Shown here one piece after another: positions 6,799-13,169 of a stretch of 13,207 nt of DNA (positions are counted from its first letter, which is position 1; the number at the start of each line of letters is the position of its first letter). The DNA is from Pseudanabaenales cyanobacterium (GTDB lineage: Bacteria; Cyanobacteriota; Cyanobacteriia; Phormidesmidales; Phormidesmidaceae): positions 1-13,207 of the forward strand of contig JAKSDM010000024.1 in assembly GCA_022360135.1 (NCBI GenBank), given 5' to 3'. The position numbers and the translations under genes were made by a program. Below the pieces are notes generated by a model that was not told the DNA's origin, did not search any database, and was given only the letters and a program-made list of their open reading frames with translations.

Positions 6799-6833
6799 TA
6801 ATTATTAAGTGCAATATCTATCTCTCCAACTTG

Positions 6834-7925
6834 CTATCTCTCCAACTTGGCGAAGGCCTCATTCAGCAAATCTTGATGCATCAGCGCCCGATCGACGAGG
6901 GAATAAACTTGGTCTTCGGAGAGGGGGTCTCCGTTAGCATAATGATTTATCCAGCTTTGGCCGATGGCTTGGGAGGCGTCAGGAAATGGGGGAATACGGG
7001 TGTTCTCTGAAGCATCCAAGCTGCTCGTAGGATTTAGATCCCAACCCGGTAGATTTAAGTCCTTCATTAGCTGGCTAATCTTGGGATCGTAGCTCAGTCC
7101 AAAGCAACGACATCCTTCTGCAGCCGCCATAACCAGAGCGTGGAATCGCATGCCAATCACCATCTCGACCCCGCGAAACACGCCCTTGAGTTGCTTGGGA
7201 TCGGCCAAACAAAGCAGCTTATTGGGACCGGGTAGTTGGGTTTGAATCGTCTGCGCGATCGCGCGATCGACCGAGGGTTGAAAGGGTAATAATAAGATGC
7301 AAGTTTGAGTCGCCTTTTGAAAATCAATCAGGGCTTGAGTGAGTTGTCCGAGCCGACCAACCGTCAGCCAGGGATGGGCCCTAAGCGCCACGGCCACTCG
7401 CGGGGCGGGTAAATCCCACAAACCTGACACAGGCTGCGACTGAAGCGCCCATACCGGATCTGGAGCCAGCCAGGCCGGGATCCGCCAGTCATTGAGCAGT
7501 TGGGCTGAGGTGCGATCGCGGACACTCACCGCCATACACCCTTTCAACGCCCGCTTAGCAATCCATCGGCTCCGGCCGCGTTGAAGCGGGCCAATCCCCT
7601 GCGCCCAAGCGATGGTTTTCAACCCCATGCCCTGGGCTAACCCCATCAGCCCGCCGTAATAGAAGGGGTTGAGGGCGCTGGTGGCGTCCTGCATTAGACT
7701 CCCCCCGCCCCAAATGAATACATCTGACCGTCGCAGCGCCCCCAATAGTGAGACAGCCGACTTGCGCGGGCAGGCCTCCACCCCATAGCGACGAGATGTC
7801 TCCTGGGGATTCCCCGATAGCACTAAGGGGGTTAACCGCTGCGGCAACATTTGCAGCAAAGACGCCAGCAGCGCCTCGTCACCGCCATTCCCCATGCCAT
7901 AATAGCCGCACAAAACCGCCCGCAT
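6834..7925 (-). CDS. csaB: CsaB, polysaccharide pyruvyl transferase family
   Basis: This 363-residue protein matches the CsaB branch of the polysaccharide pyruvyl transferase family, which in Bacillus-type systems adds pyruvate ketals to cell-wall polysaccharide so that S-layer-homology proteins can anchor. Signature blocks are the N-terminal MRAVLCGYYGMGNGGDEALL (1-20), GGGSLMQD (73-80), the RDRTS segment (136-140), and MRFHALVMAA (259-268), whose His262 is the likely catalytic or binding histidine. Length is normal for the family and the start is fixed by the conserved first residues. In cyanobacteria the product probably modifies a surface polysaccharide; the acceptor is unknown. It is divergent from the DUF2499/DUF3593 pair, with about 100 bp of shared promoter DNA. 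Confidence 0.92.
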   Translation of the reverse strand: MRAVLCGYYGMGNGGDEALLASLLQMLPQRLTPLVLSGNPQETSRRYGVEACPRKSAVSLLGALRRSDVFIWGGGSLMQDATSALNPFYYGGLMGLAQGMGLKTIAWAQGIGPLQRGRSRWIAKRALKGCMAVSVRDRTSAQLLNDWRIPAWLAPDPVWALQSQPVSGLWDLPAPRVAVALRAHPWLTVGRLGQLTQALIDFQKATQTCILLLPFQPSVDRAIAQTIQTQLPGPNKLLCLADPKQLKGVFRGVEMVIGMRFHALVMAAAEGCRCFGLSYDPKISQLMKDLNLPGWDLNPTSSLDASENTRIPPFPDASQAIGQSWINHYANGDPLSEDQVYSLVDRALMHQDLLNEAFAKLER

Positions 7926-8027
7926 TGATCGAGATTATTTTTTTAGAGACGCACCCTCTACAATAAGCGATTAGGGTTCAGTTATTGACTTCCCTAAATC
8001 TATGCCCTGATTTCCCTAAACTAAACT
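7926..8027. promoter_or_regulatory. Divergent promoter region of csaB and the DUF2499 gene
   Basis: These 102 bp must serve both genes. TTCCCTAAA occurs twice in direct orientation (7990-7998 and 8012-8020, 22 bp apart), and its inverted core TTAGGG lies at 7971-7976. A -35-like TTGACT is at 7985-7990 but no convincing -10 follows at the right distance. Confidence 0.4.
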
Positions 8028-8339
8028 ATGCACGCTCTTTCCATCCCCACCTGGATTATCCACATCTCAAGCGTAATTGAGTGGATCGCCGCCATCTGGT
8101 TTGTCTGGCTTTATGCCGAATTGAGCGATCGCCCAGCCTGGAAAGCCCTATCCTTTGGGATGCTGCCAGTGCTGATAGGAGCGATGTGCGCTTGCACTTG
8201 GCACTTTTTTGACAATATCGAGTCGCTGAATTGGCTCGTCACCCTGCAGGCCAGCATGACCGTAATCGGGAACGGCGCCCTCTGCGCCGCCGCCGCTTGG
8301 ATTTGGTGGAATGCGAGATCGGTAAGGATTAAAGAATAA
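8028..8339 (+). CDS. DUF2499 (Ycf49-like) small membrane protein
   Basis: This 103-residue hydrophobic protein has about three predicted membrane helices (residues 9-30, 39-58 and 68-95) and little soluble sequence. The blocks SIPTWIIHISSVIEW near the start and CTWHFFDN in the middle are characteristic of the DUF2499 family, a relative of the plastid reading frame ycf49 found in cyanobacteria and photosynthetic eukaryotes. The conserved histidines and tryptophans within or next to membrane helices could bind a cofactor, but no function is established that I can state. It is followed by the DUF3593 gene with a TAATG stop-start overlap, so the two should be made in equal amounts and probably work together. 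Confidence 0.85.
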   Translation: MHALSIPTWIIHISSVIEWIAAIWFVWLYAELSDRPAWKALSFGMLPVLIGAMCACTWHFFDNIESLNWLVTLQASMTVIGNGALCAAAAWIWWNARSVRIKE

Positions 8340-8632
8340 TGTCCAAAGACACCCTTTTCGCCCTATCCCTCTTCCCCTATTTGGGATTTCTTTGGTTTCT
8401 GACTCGCTCAGGTCAGACGCCAAGACTGGCCTTGATTGGTTTCTATAGTCTGCTGGTGTTTGTGGCGGTGACGATTCCGGCTGGCGTCTATGCTAAGCAG
8501 GTTTACGACATGGAGTTAGCCAATATGGACTTTCTCCATGGCAGTGCAGAGGCGTTTCTGACCCTGTCGAATATTCTGGTGGTATTGGGATTTCGTCAGG
8601 CAGTTCTGCAGATTCGGCGGCAGAAGGAATAG
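8339..8632 (+). CDS. DUF3593 small membrane protein
   Basis: This 97-residue protein has about three membrane helices (residues 5-20, 30-50 and 70-90) and the family block HGSAEAFLTLSNILVVLGFR near its C-terminus. The ATG shares its A with the last base of the DUF2499 stop codon (TAATG), indicating translational coupling. DUF2499 and DUF3593 genes are commonly neighbours in cyanobacteria and both have plant plastid relatives, so a shared thylakoid or envelope role is a fair inference. No catalytic motif is visible. The gene runs directly into a simple-repeat block with no recognisable terminator. Confidence 0.85.
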   Translation: MSKDTLFALSLFPYLGFLWFLTRSGQTPRLALIGFYSLLVFVAVTIPAGVYAKQVYDMELANMDFLHGSAEAFLTLSNILVVLGFRQAVLQIRRQKE

Positions 8633-8830
8633 GGGATGGGATAGGGGAGGAGGGGGAGCAGGGGGAGCGATGTAGAGACGTTATATATTGCGTTTAGGGG
8701 AGATGGGAAGGAGGGGGGGAGATGGGGAGGATAAGGGAGGAGGGGGGAGATCAAATCCAAAATCCAAAATCTAAAATCCAAAATCCAAAATCCAAAATCT
8801 AAAATCCAAAATCTAAAATCCAAAATCCCT
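8633..8830. repeat. Composite simple-repeat block (G-rich, then AAATCCAA octamers)
   Basis: The first part (8633-8752) is purine-rich, with many GGGGAGSAGG and GGAGATGGG units. Embedded at 8671-8690 is TGTAGAGACGTTATATATTG, half of the dispersed cyanobacterial TGTAGAGACGTT inverted repeat. The second part (8753-8828) is about ten copies of the octamer AAATCYAA. No gene is present; reverse-strand open frames here encode only repetitive FWILDF-like sequence. Confidence 0.9.
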
Positions 8831-8846
8831 GGAAGATGGGGAGGAT

Positions 8847-9230
8847 TCAGGATTGATGCAGGATAATGCGGTTACCAGCGGGATCATAGGCATAGATTTC
8901 TTGTCCATGGGAGGCGGCGACGATCGCGTCGGGAGGTGGATAGCCAAGATTAGTAAGATGGGCGATCGCGCCCTCTAAATCCTCAACTTCCAAACATAAA
9001 CTCAGCCCACCGCTAGACGGACTTGCAAACTCGGCTGCATGATCAATGTTGGGTTTAAAAATTCCCAGTCGCATCCCTGGAAGCTGGAATTCAGCATACA
9101 CTTCAGGCCGATAGGGCTGGGGATTCCGCCTTAGCAGCTTGCAATAAAAGTCAACCAGGCGCTTAAAATCCTCACCCGCTAAGGTCAAAAAAGCATCACG
9201 ACAACGAAACTTACTGATCTCAGTATCCAT
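8847..9230 (-). CDS. VOC (glyoxalase/bleomycin-resistance) family protein
   Basis: This 127-residue single-domain protein has the vicinal-oxygen-chelate pattern: an early strand and helix (FLTLAGEDFKRLVDFYCKLL), a middle strand LPGMRLGIFKP, then LSLCLEVEDLEGAIAHLTNLGYPP and the closing YAYDPAGNRIILHQ. The family covers glyoxalases, dioxygenases and antibiotic-binding proteins, and a single domain like this acts as a dimer. The usual metal-binding His/Glu positions are not all obvious here, so the substrate, and even enzymatic activity, stay open. The start ATG at 9228-9230 has no strong ribosome binding site. It stands alone, converging on the repeat block and the DUF3593 gene. Confidence 0.8.
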   Translation of the reverse strand: MDTEISKFRCRDAFLTLAGEDFKRLVDFYCKLLRRNPQPYRPEVYAEFQLPGMRLGIFKPNIDHAAEFASPSSGGLSLCLEVEDLEGAIAHLTNLGYPPPDAIVAASHGQEIYAYDPAGNRIILHQS

Positions 9231-9585
9231 AACTCAGGAAGCCGTAGCTAAATAACCTCTCATCCACCCATTCACCCTACTTTTACTGAGACTTTACTTG
9301 TACGCCAATCATTAACCATTACCTCCACCATACCTAAAGCAGTTATTAAGCTCCTGATCGTACCCGATAGAGGTGAGCTAGCCTGAGAGTAAAGGGCGAG
9401 TAGTTCCTTCGCGAGTTTGTCTTTTTAGTCATCACGCTGATTTGGGCTCAGCCTTTGATGTTTAGGATATTCCTGTTGAGGGAGCTTCAGCCCTTTTTAT
9501 TACGTCATGCCGCAGGGATATCGCATTACCGCAACTATTGATTCTCAATACTCTTTTTGCTGTTAAGTTTTTAAGGAGATTTGCT
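9231..9585. promoter_or_regulatory. Divergent intergenic region upstream of the aldolase gene
   Basis: No gene or clear RNA is seen in these 355 bp. They must hold promoters for the VOC gene (leftward) and the aldolase (rightward). Near 9476-9500 a weak AGGG...CCCT stem is followed by TTTTTATTA, which could be a small leader terminator or chance. The aldolase ribosome binding site AAGGAG at 9573-9578 closes the region. A reading frame from TTG 9538 crosses it but is not the likely start. Confidence 0.45.
9573..9578 (+). promoter_or_regulatory. Ribosome binding site of the aldolase gene
   Basis: AAGGAG lies 7 bp before a GTG codon at 9586. It is the clearest Shine-Dalgarno sequence in the window and decides the start in favour of GTG 9586 over the in-frame TTG at 9538. 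Confidence 0.85.
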
Positions 9586-10668
9586 GTGGTTACTGCTGTA
9601 TCTTCGTCTAAGTCGATTGAATCTTGGTTGGGGGATGACGCACAGGACTTGCTAACCTATCAAGCCAAGCTCTCTAAAGACCTGCTGCACTTGCCGGGAT
9701 CAGATTGGGTGGACCGAATTTTTGTTCAGAGCGATCGCTCTTCTCAGGTTCTGCGAAGTCTGCAACAACTTTACGGGACTGGGCGATTGGCCAACACGGG
9801 CTATCTATCCATTTTGCCGGTAGACCAAGGAATTGAGCATTCGGGGGCCGCCTCGTTCGCCCCTAACCCAATTTACTTTGATCCTCAAAATATTCTTGAT
9901 TTGGCGATCGCAGGCGGCTGTAACGCAGTCGCCACCACCCTAGGCGTCCTCGGCAGCATCTCCCGTAGATACGCCCATAAGATCCCTTTAATTGTCAAGC
10001 TCAACCATAACGAGCTAATGACCTGCCCCAATCAGTTCGATCAGATCATGTTCGCCTCAGTAGAACAGGCTTGGAATCTGGGCGCTGTGGCCGTGGGGGC
10101 CACCATTTATTTTGGCTCGCCGGAATCGAGTCGACAGATTCGGGAAGTGTCGGCCGCTTTTGCCCACGCCCATGAGTTGGGGCTGGCGACGATTCTCTGG
10201 TGCTATCTGCGAAACAGTACATTCAAGCAAGATAAGGACTATCATGTCGCGGCGGACCTGACTGGCCAAGCAAACCATATTGGCGTCACGATTGAAGCCG
10301 ACATCATTAAGCAGAAGCTGCCTTTGGTGAACAATGGCTATGATGCAGTGGCGAAGGCTATCGGTAAGAGTTACGGCAAGACTCATCCCAAGGTTTATTC
10401 GGAATTGTCTAGTGAACACCCGATTGATTTAACTCGCTATCAGGTGCTCAACTGCTACGCTGGACGAGCCGGACTGATTAACTCCGGCGGCGCCTCGGGT
10501 CAAAATGATTTTGCAGAGGCGGTGCGCACAGCGGTGATTAACAAACGAGCTGGCGGTTGTGGCTTGATTTCTGGGCGGAAGGCGTTTCAGCGCGATTTCA
10601 AGGAAGGGGTTAAACTATTCCACCTGATTCAAGATGTATATTTGTCCTCTGAGGTGACGATCGCCTGA
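9586..10668 (+). CDS. fbaB: Class I fructose-bisphosphate aldolase (FbaB/DhnA type)
   Basis: This is the Schiff-base aldolase that interconverts fructose 1,6-bisphosphate with dihydroxyacetone phosphate and glyceraldehyde 3-phosphate, for glycolysis, gluconeogenesis and the Calvin cycle. The 360-residue product follows E. coli FbaB closely: TGRLANTGYLSILPVDQGIEH, AVAVGATIYFGSPES, YHVAADLTGQANH and the C-terminal GLISGRKAFQRDFKEGVKL. The Schiff-base lysine is expected in EADIIKQKL, Lys242 counting from the GTG. The start is GTG at 9586, behind the ribosome binding site AAGGAG; the longer frame from TTG 9538 adds 16 residues absent from the family. This type is distinct from the metal-dependent class II enzyme common in cyanobacteria. 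A strong hairpin follows the gene, so it is probably monocistronic. Confidence 0.95.
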   Translation: MVTAVSSSKSIESWLGDDAQDLLTYQAKLSKDLLHLPGSDWVDRIFVQSDRSSQVLRSLQQLYGTGRLANTGYLSILPVDQGIEHSGAASFAPNPIYFDPQNILDLAIAGGCNAVATTLGVLGSISRRYAHKIPLIVKLNHNELMTCPNQFDQIMFASVEQAWNLGAVAVGATIYFGSPESSRQIREVSAAFAHAHELGLATILWCYLRNSTFKQDKDYHVAADLTGQANHIGVTIEADIIKQKLPLVNNGYDAVAKAIGKSYGKTHPKVYSELSSEHPIDLTRYQVLNCYAGRAGLINSGGASGQNDFAEAVRTAVINKRAGGCGLISGRKAFQRDFKEGVKLFHLIQDVYLSSEVTIA

Positions 10669-10972
10669 CGATCTTTCAGCTTAAATGAGGTTTATAGCTG
10701 CAGAGACCTTGCAATCCAAGGTCTCTGCAGCTATGTTGGTGATTGAGCTAGTACATTTGGTTGCGCCCTAAAGAAGTGTGGAGAGGTTTATAGCCAAAAA
10801 TTTTCAAGCAAAAGCTGACTTCTCACTCCTGCAGGACTTTGCCCTTCCTACAGAGTATTCTGATCTCGCCAGAATGTTCCGGCTTAGGTTAATACCCCAA
10901 AACAAGATGGAAAACCCTGGTATATTGAGTTTCCATACTTCTCCGATTAATAACTAAAGGATTTAATTATCG
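10669..10972. promoter_or_regulatory. Intergenic region between fbaB and the repeat-protein gene
   Basis: Apart from the terminator-like hairpin at 10694-10734, this 304-bp stretch holds a small inverted repeat ATTCTG-N7-CAGAAT (10857-10875), a possible -10 TATATT (10921-10926) without a matching -35, and AAAGGA near 10956, which can act as ribosome binding site for the ATG at 10973. No gene is seen. Confidence 0.45.
10694..10734 (+). terminator. 18-bp perfect hairpin after fbaB
   Basis: ATAGCTGCAGAGACCTTG pairs perfectly with CAAGGTCTCTGCAGCTAT around the loop CAATC, starting 26 bp past the stop codon. The stem is long and stable, but no T-run follows it. It is probably the transcript end or a 3' stabiliser of the aldolase mRNA. 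A dispersed hairpin element is the alternative. Confidence 0.65.
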
Positions 10973-11434
10973 ATGCAAGCAGTTAGGCGAGATGAGTTTG
11001 AAACCGTGAAGCAACTCCTGGCCTCTGCCGCCAGATATGCTGAGTCAGCTAATCAGCAATCAGAACAGAATGCAATCCAGATAGCTGATAATTTCAGAGG
11101 GATTGCTGAGCTGAAGCAAGCTCAGCAAGAGAACCTCAGAGGGATTGCTGAGCTGAAACAAGCTCAGCAAGAGAACCTCAGAGGGATTGCTGAACTGAAG
11201 CAAGCTCAGCAGGAGAACGTCAGAGGGATTGCTGAGCTGAAACAAGCTCAGCAAGAGAATGCCGCTCGGATGAAACAACAGGGAGAAAGGATTGACGAGT
11301 TTGTCTTTCAGGTCAACCGACTGGTTAGCAAGCAGCAGCAGGAAATTAGTCAGCTTAAAGCCCTCTGCGATCGCTACGACGGCGTTTTAGCTTACTTACT
11401 TCGTCAGGACCAGGGCGGCGGCGCCCCCCGCTGA
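10973..11434 (+). CDS. Small coiled-coil protein with four 14-residue repeats
   Basis: This 153-residue polar protein is almost entirely helical. Residues 1-40 are a non-repeated head (QAVRRDEFETVKQLLASAARYAE). Residues 41-96 are four near-identical 14-residue units, XRGIAELKQAQQEN, each two heptads long, typical of a coiled coil with a partly polar core. Residues 97-140 continue as a more ordinary coil ending in LCDRYDGVLAYLLRQ, and a short GGGAPR tail closes it. There are no membrane segments or enzyme motifs. I do not recognise a named family. It sits 115 bp upstream of the NACHT gene on the same strand, so the two may be co-transcribed and it could be a partner of that NTPase; this rests on proximity only. 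Confidence 0.75.
   Translation: MQAVRRDEFETVKQLLASAARYAESANQQSEQNAIQIADNFRGIAELKQAQQENLRGIAELKQAQQENLRGIAELKQAQQENVRGIAELKQAQQENAARMKQQGERIDEFVFQVNRLVSKQQQEISQLKALCDRYDGVLAYLLRQDQGGGAPR
11093..11260. repeat. Four 42-bp tandem repeats, each with an internal hairpin
   Basis: Units at 11093-11134, 11135-11176, 11177-11218 and 11219-11260. Each holds GCTGAGCT-N6-AGCTCAGC (first copy 11105-11126), an 8-bp inverted repeat; the third copy has one mismatch (GCTGAACT). The lysine codon before the second arm alternates AAG, AAA, AAG, AAA across the four units. Confidence 0.9.
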
Positions 11435-11548
11435 AATAGTCATGGGCTCTGATAAGTTTTTTGGGCGTGTAATTAGCATGGCAATCGACATTAGCACCGT
11501 AAAAATATAAAGGCCATAATAGAACAACCAGAAAATTGCCGCCTCCCA

Positions 11549-13060
11549 ATGGTCCTCTTCGAAACAATCCTCACCGTCGCCACTGAGAAAGTGGGTGAAA
11601 AGTTGATCACTGGCATTCACGCCAAGCTTAACCCCAGTGATATTGAAACCTTCTTAAAGCAGGCAATTAAAGCTGCAAACGAACCTAAACTGGGTGGTCT
11701 GTTTTACTCCTTCCAAGAAGACGGTTGGTCAGGTTATGGCCCCTTCCTTAACCAATTTTTCAAAGGACGCGCCCTGGGTGAATTGCAGAAGCCATTGACC
11801 GGTAATCAAGGATCCCCAGATGTCACCTTTCTGACTGAGGCCCTTTGGCAAGAGGCAACCGGGCACTCCAGGCTCCAAAATCTTGACAGAGACAAAATTC
11901 AACCCTGGATGCAGGTTTTTGTCGAAACCTATTTCCAAGCCACCAATCGTTCTCTTCAGTTTCAGATTATCAAGGACGATTACTGTGACCAGATTCGTCG
12001 GGTGTTTGACGATGTAAAATTCGCAGGGATTGCCGTTGAAGGGCAAGACATTGACCGGGCTGAACGCTTAGCTGACATTTTTGTCATGCCAGATGTCCAG
12101 GAGGATGACAGTGGGTTACAGCGTATCCCAGATGACGTCCCGCCTGAAGTTATTGACAATCCGCAACAGCGCCTGCTGTGGGAACAGCGTCAACAGATCC
12201 TGCAAGCTAAAACCCACTCTCGTGGGCGCAAATTTTCAGCGGCAGACCTGTTTACCAAAGGCAAAACTAACCGGGCCGTGCTATTAGGGGCTCCGGGGTC
12301 GGGAAAGACGACCCTGATGAATTATTTTGCTGTAGTCGGCACGTTTCACAATGCTGAAACATCAGCCCAGGAGACCGCTGAGCTAAATGGCCTGCAAGGA
12401 AGGCCAAATCTACCGATCGTTGCCAGCTTACCCATTATCATTCGCATTCGGGATCTGGCCCGTCACCCAGATCTTTCTATCCTCGAATTCGTTCAAGAGT
12501 TCGCAGAAAAAGATCTCGTGGTCACGCGCGATCTCACTGGCTTTTTTGAGTACTACCTGGAGAACGGCAATGCCCTGATCCTGCTGGATGGCTTGGATGA
12601 AGTGGCCGATATGGCTCAGCGCTACAAAGTCGTTGAAAAAATCGAAGCTTTTCTCAATCAGTTTGAGCACTGTCCCGCCATCATCACCTCTCGACCCGCC
12701 GGATACAAACGAGACTTTTTCCGCACCGATGAGTATCCCCACTATGAGCTACAACTGTTTGACGATGAGAAAATCAATACCTTTATTGAACATTGGTACA
12801 ACAGCCGCTTTGAATTAGAGGGCGAACGGGAACGGCGCAAAACCAGCCTTCGCAAAGCCTTACAGGATCAACCCCGGATTAAGCAGCTGGCTCGCAATCC
12901 GCTGCTGCTGACGATCATTGCCCTGATCCATCGCTACCAAGCCAAGTTGCCGAAGGAACGCTACAAGCTGTATGACAAAGCAGTAGAAACCCTCCTCACT
13001 ACCCTACGGTGTACACAGATCTCGACTCCGATTGCGAATTCGTCGATCTTGCCCCCCTAA
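11549..13060 (+). CDS. NACHT-family STAND NTPase, truncated by an inserted mobile element
   Basis: NACHT NTPases are signal-sensing switches; several bacterial ones act in antiphage defence. The N-terminal 200 residues (including DVKFAGIAVEGQD) are a helical region I believe is common to cyanobacterial NACHT proteins. The NTPase follows: Walker A GAPGSGKTT (247-255), Walker B LILLDGLDEV (343-352), the sensor-like TSRPAG (380-385), and the winged-helix block LARNPLLLTIIALIH (447-461). Host coding sequence ends near residue 485. The last 18 residues and the TAA at 13058-13060 come from a 156-bp element that entered with a 10-bp target duplication. The C-terminal sensor, usually repeats such as HEAT or LRR, is therefore separated from the switch. 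The ATG at 11549 lacks a good ribosome binding site, but stop codons just upstream leave little choice. The gene is probably inactive unless the element excises or the truncated protein has its own role. Confidence 0.88.
   Translation: MVLFETILTVATEKVGEKLITGIHAKLNPSDIETFLKQAIKAANEPKLGGLFYSFQEDGWSGYGPFLNQFFKGRALGELQKPLTGNQGSPDVTFLTEALWQEATGHSRLQNLDRDKIQPWMQVFVETYFQATNRSLQFQIIKDDYCDQIRRVFDDVKFAGIAVEGQDIDRAERLADIFVMPDVQEDDSGLQRIPDDVPPEVIDNPQQRLLWEQRQQILQAKTHSRGRKFSAADLFTKGKTNRAVLLGAPGSGKTTLMNYFAVVGTFHNAETSAQETAELNGLQGRPNLPIVASLPIIIRIRDLARHPDLSILEFVQEFAEKDLVVTRDLTGFFEYYLENGNALILLDGLDEVADMAQRYKVVEKIEAFLNQFEHCPAIITSRPAGYKRDFFRTDEYPHYELQLFDDEKINTFIEHWYNSRFELEGERERRKTSLRKALQDQPRIKQLARNPLLLTIIALIHRYQAKLPKERYKLYDKAVETLLTTLRCTQISTPIANSSILPP
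12994..13003. repeat. Left target site duplication
   Basis: CCTCACTACC, identical to 13160-13169 on the other side of the element. Confidence 0.88.
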
Positions 13061-13159
13061 CCCCCCAATTCTGGGGGGGATCAGAGTTCAAAGTCCCCCA
13101 GAATTGGGGGATTTAGGGGGCTGAAATGACCCCGACTCCGACTTGTGTGTACACGGTAG
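13004..13159. mobile_element. 156-bp MITE-like element inside the NACHT gene
   Basis: The ends are CTACGGTGTACACAGA (13004-13019) and, reverse-complemented, CTACCGTGTACACACA (13144-13159), 14 of 16 matching. Both contain the self-palindrome GTGTACAC exactly 5 bp from the end. The flanking 10-mer CCTCACTACC is present at 12994-13003 and again at 13160-13169. There is no transposase and the element is far too short for one, so it must have been moved in trans. A 10-bp target duplication excludes IS630/Tc1-type (TA) movement and would suit IS4- or ISAs1-like transposases; the family is undetermined. Confidence 0.88.
13051..13121. repeat. Long inverted repeat nested in the element
   Basis: A left arm (13051-13079, core CCCCCCAATTCTGGGGGG) and a right arm (13094-13121, core TCCCCCAGAATTGGGGGA) form a near-perfect stem of about 27 bp around a 14-nt loop. 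I recognise the right-arm sequence type as a dispersed intergenic repeat in many cyanobacterial genomes. The NACHT frame ends within the left arm. Confidence 0.85.
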
Positions 13160-13169
13160 CCTCACTACC
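13160..13169. repeat. Right target site duplication
   Basis: CCTCACTACC, identical to 12994-13003; it continues into the resumed NACHT reading frame (TGGGATAGC). Confidence 0.88.

Larger units (their letters stand above)
6459..6833. promoter_or_regulatory. Intergenic region between csaB and the coiled-coil gene
   Basis: No gene is convincing in these 375 bp. The part next to 6458 is AT-rich (an A/T run near 6580) and should hold the coiled-coil gene promoter on the minus strand. It also has a doublet of GGGATTGRGGG near 6620-6645, a 7-bp repeat array at 6667-6700, a short palindrome TTGCCCGGCAA near 6736, and a hairpin at 6773-6798 behind csaB. Confidence 0.5.
1409..11374. repeat. HIP1 octamers GCGATCGC (ten dispersed copies)
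   Basis: GCGATCGC occurs at 1409, 4054, 6056, 7255, 7512, 8125, 8962, 9731, 9904 and 11367 (start positions), almost all inside genes. None occurs in the patX region, the hetR leader or the NACHT gene. This abundance marks cyanobacterial DNA. Confidence 0.9.

Noticed and set aside
8596..8823. 75-residue reverse ORF rich in FWILDF repeats
   Set aside because: It is translated from AAATCCAA octamers and G-rich repeats; such ORFs are a known artefact of these repeats.
8753..8828. Regular repeats resembling a CRISPR array
   Set aside because: Units are 8 bp with no unique spacers; this is a microsatellite-like array.
9538..9585. TTG start for the aldolase, giving 376 residues
   Set aside because: The AAGGAG ribosome binding site 7 bp before GTG 9586, and the family's N-terminus, favour the shorter form.
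11396..11620. 74-residue reverse ORF with a hydrophobic helix between the repeat gene and the NACHT gene
   Set aside because: It overlaps the ends of both forward genes, and nothing beyond one hydrophobic stretch supports it as a gene.
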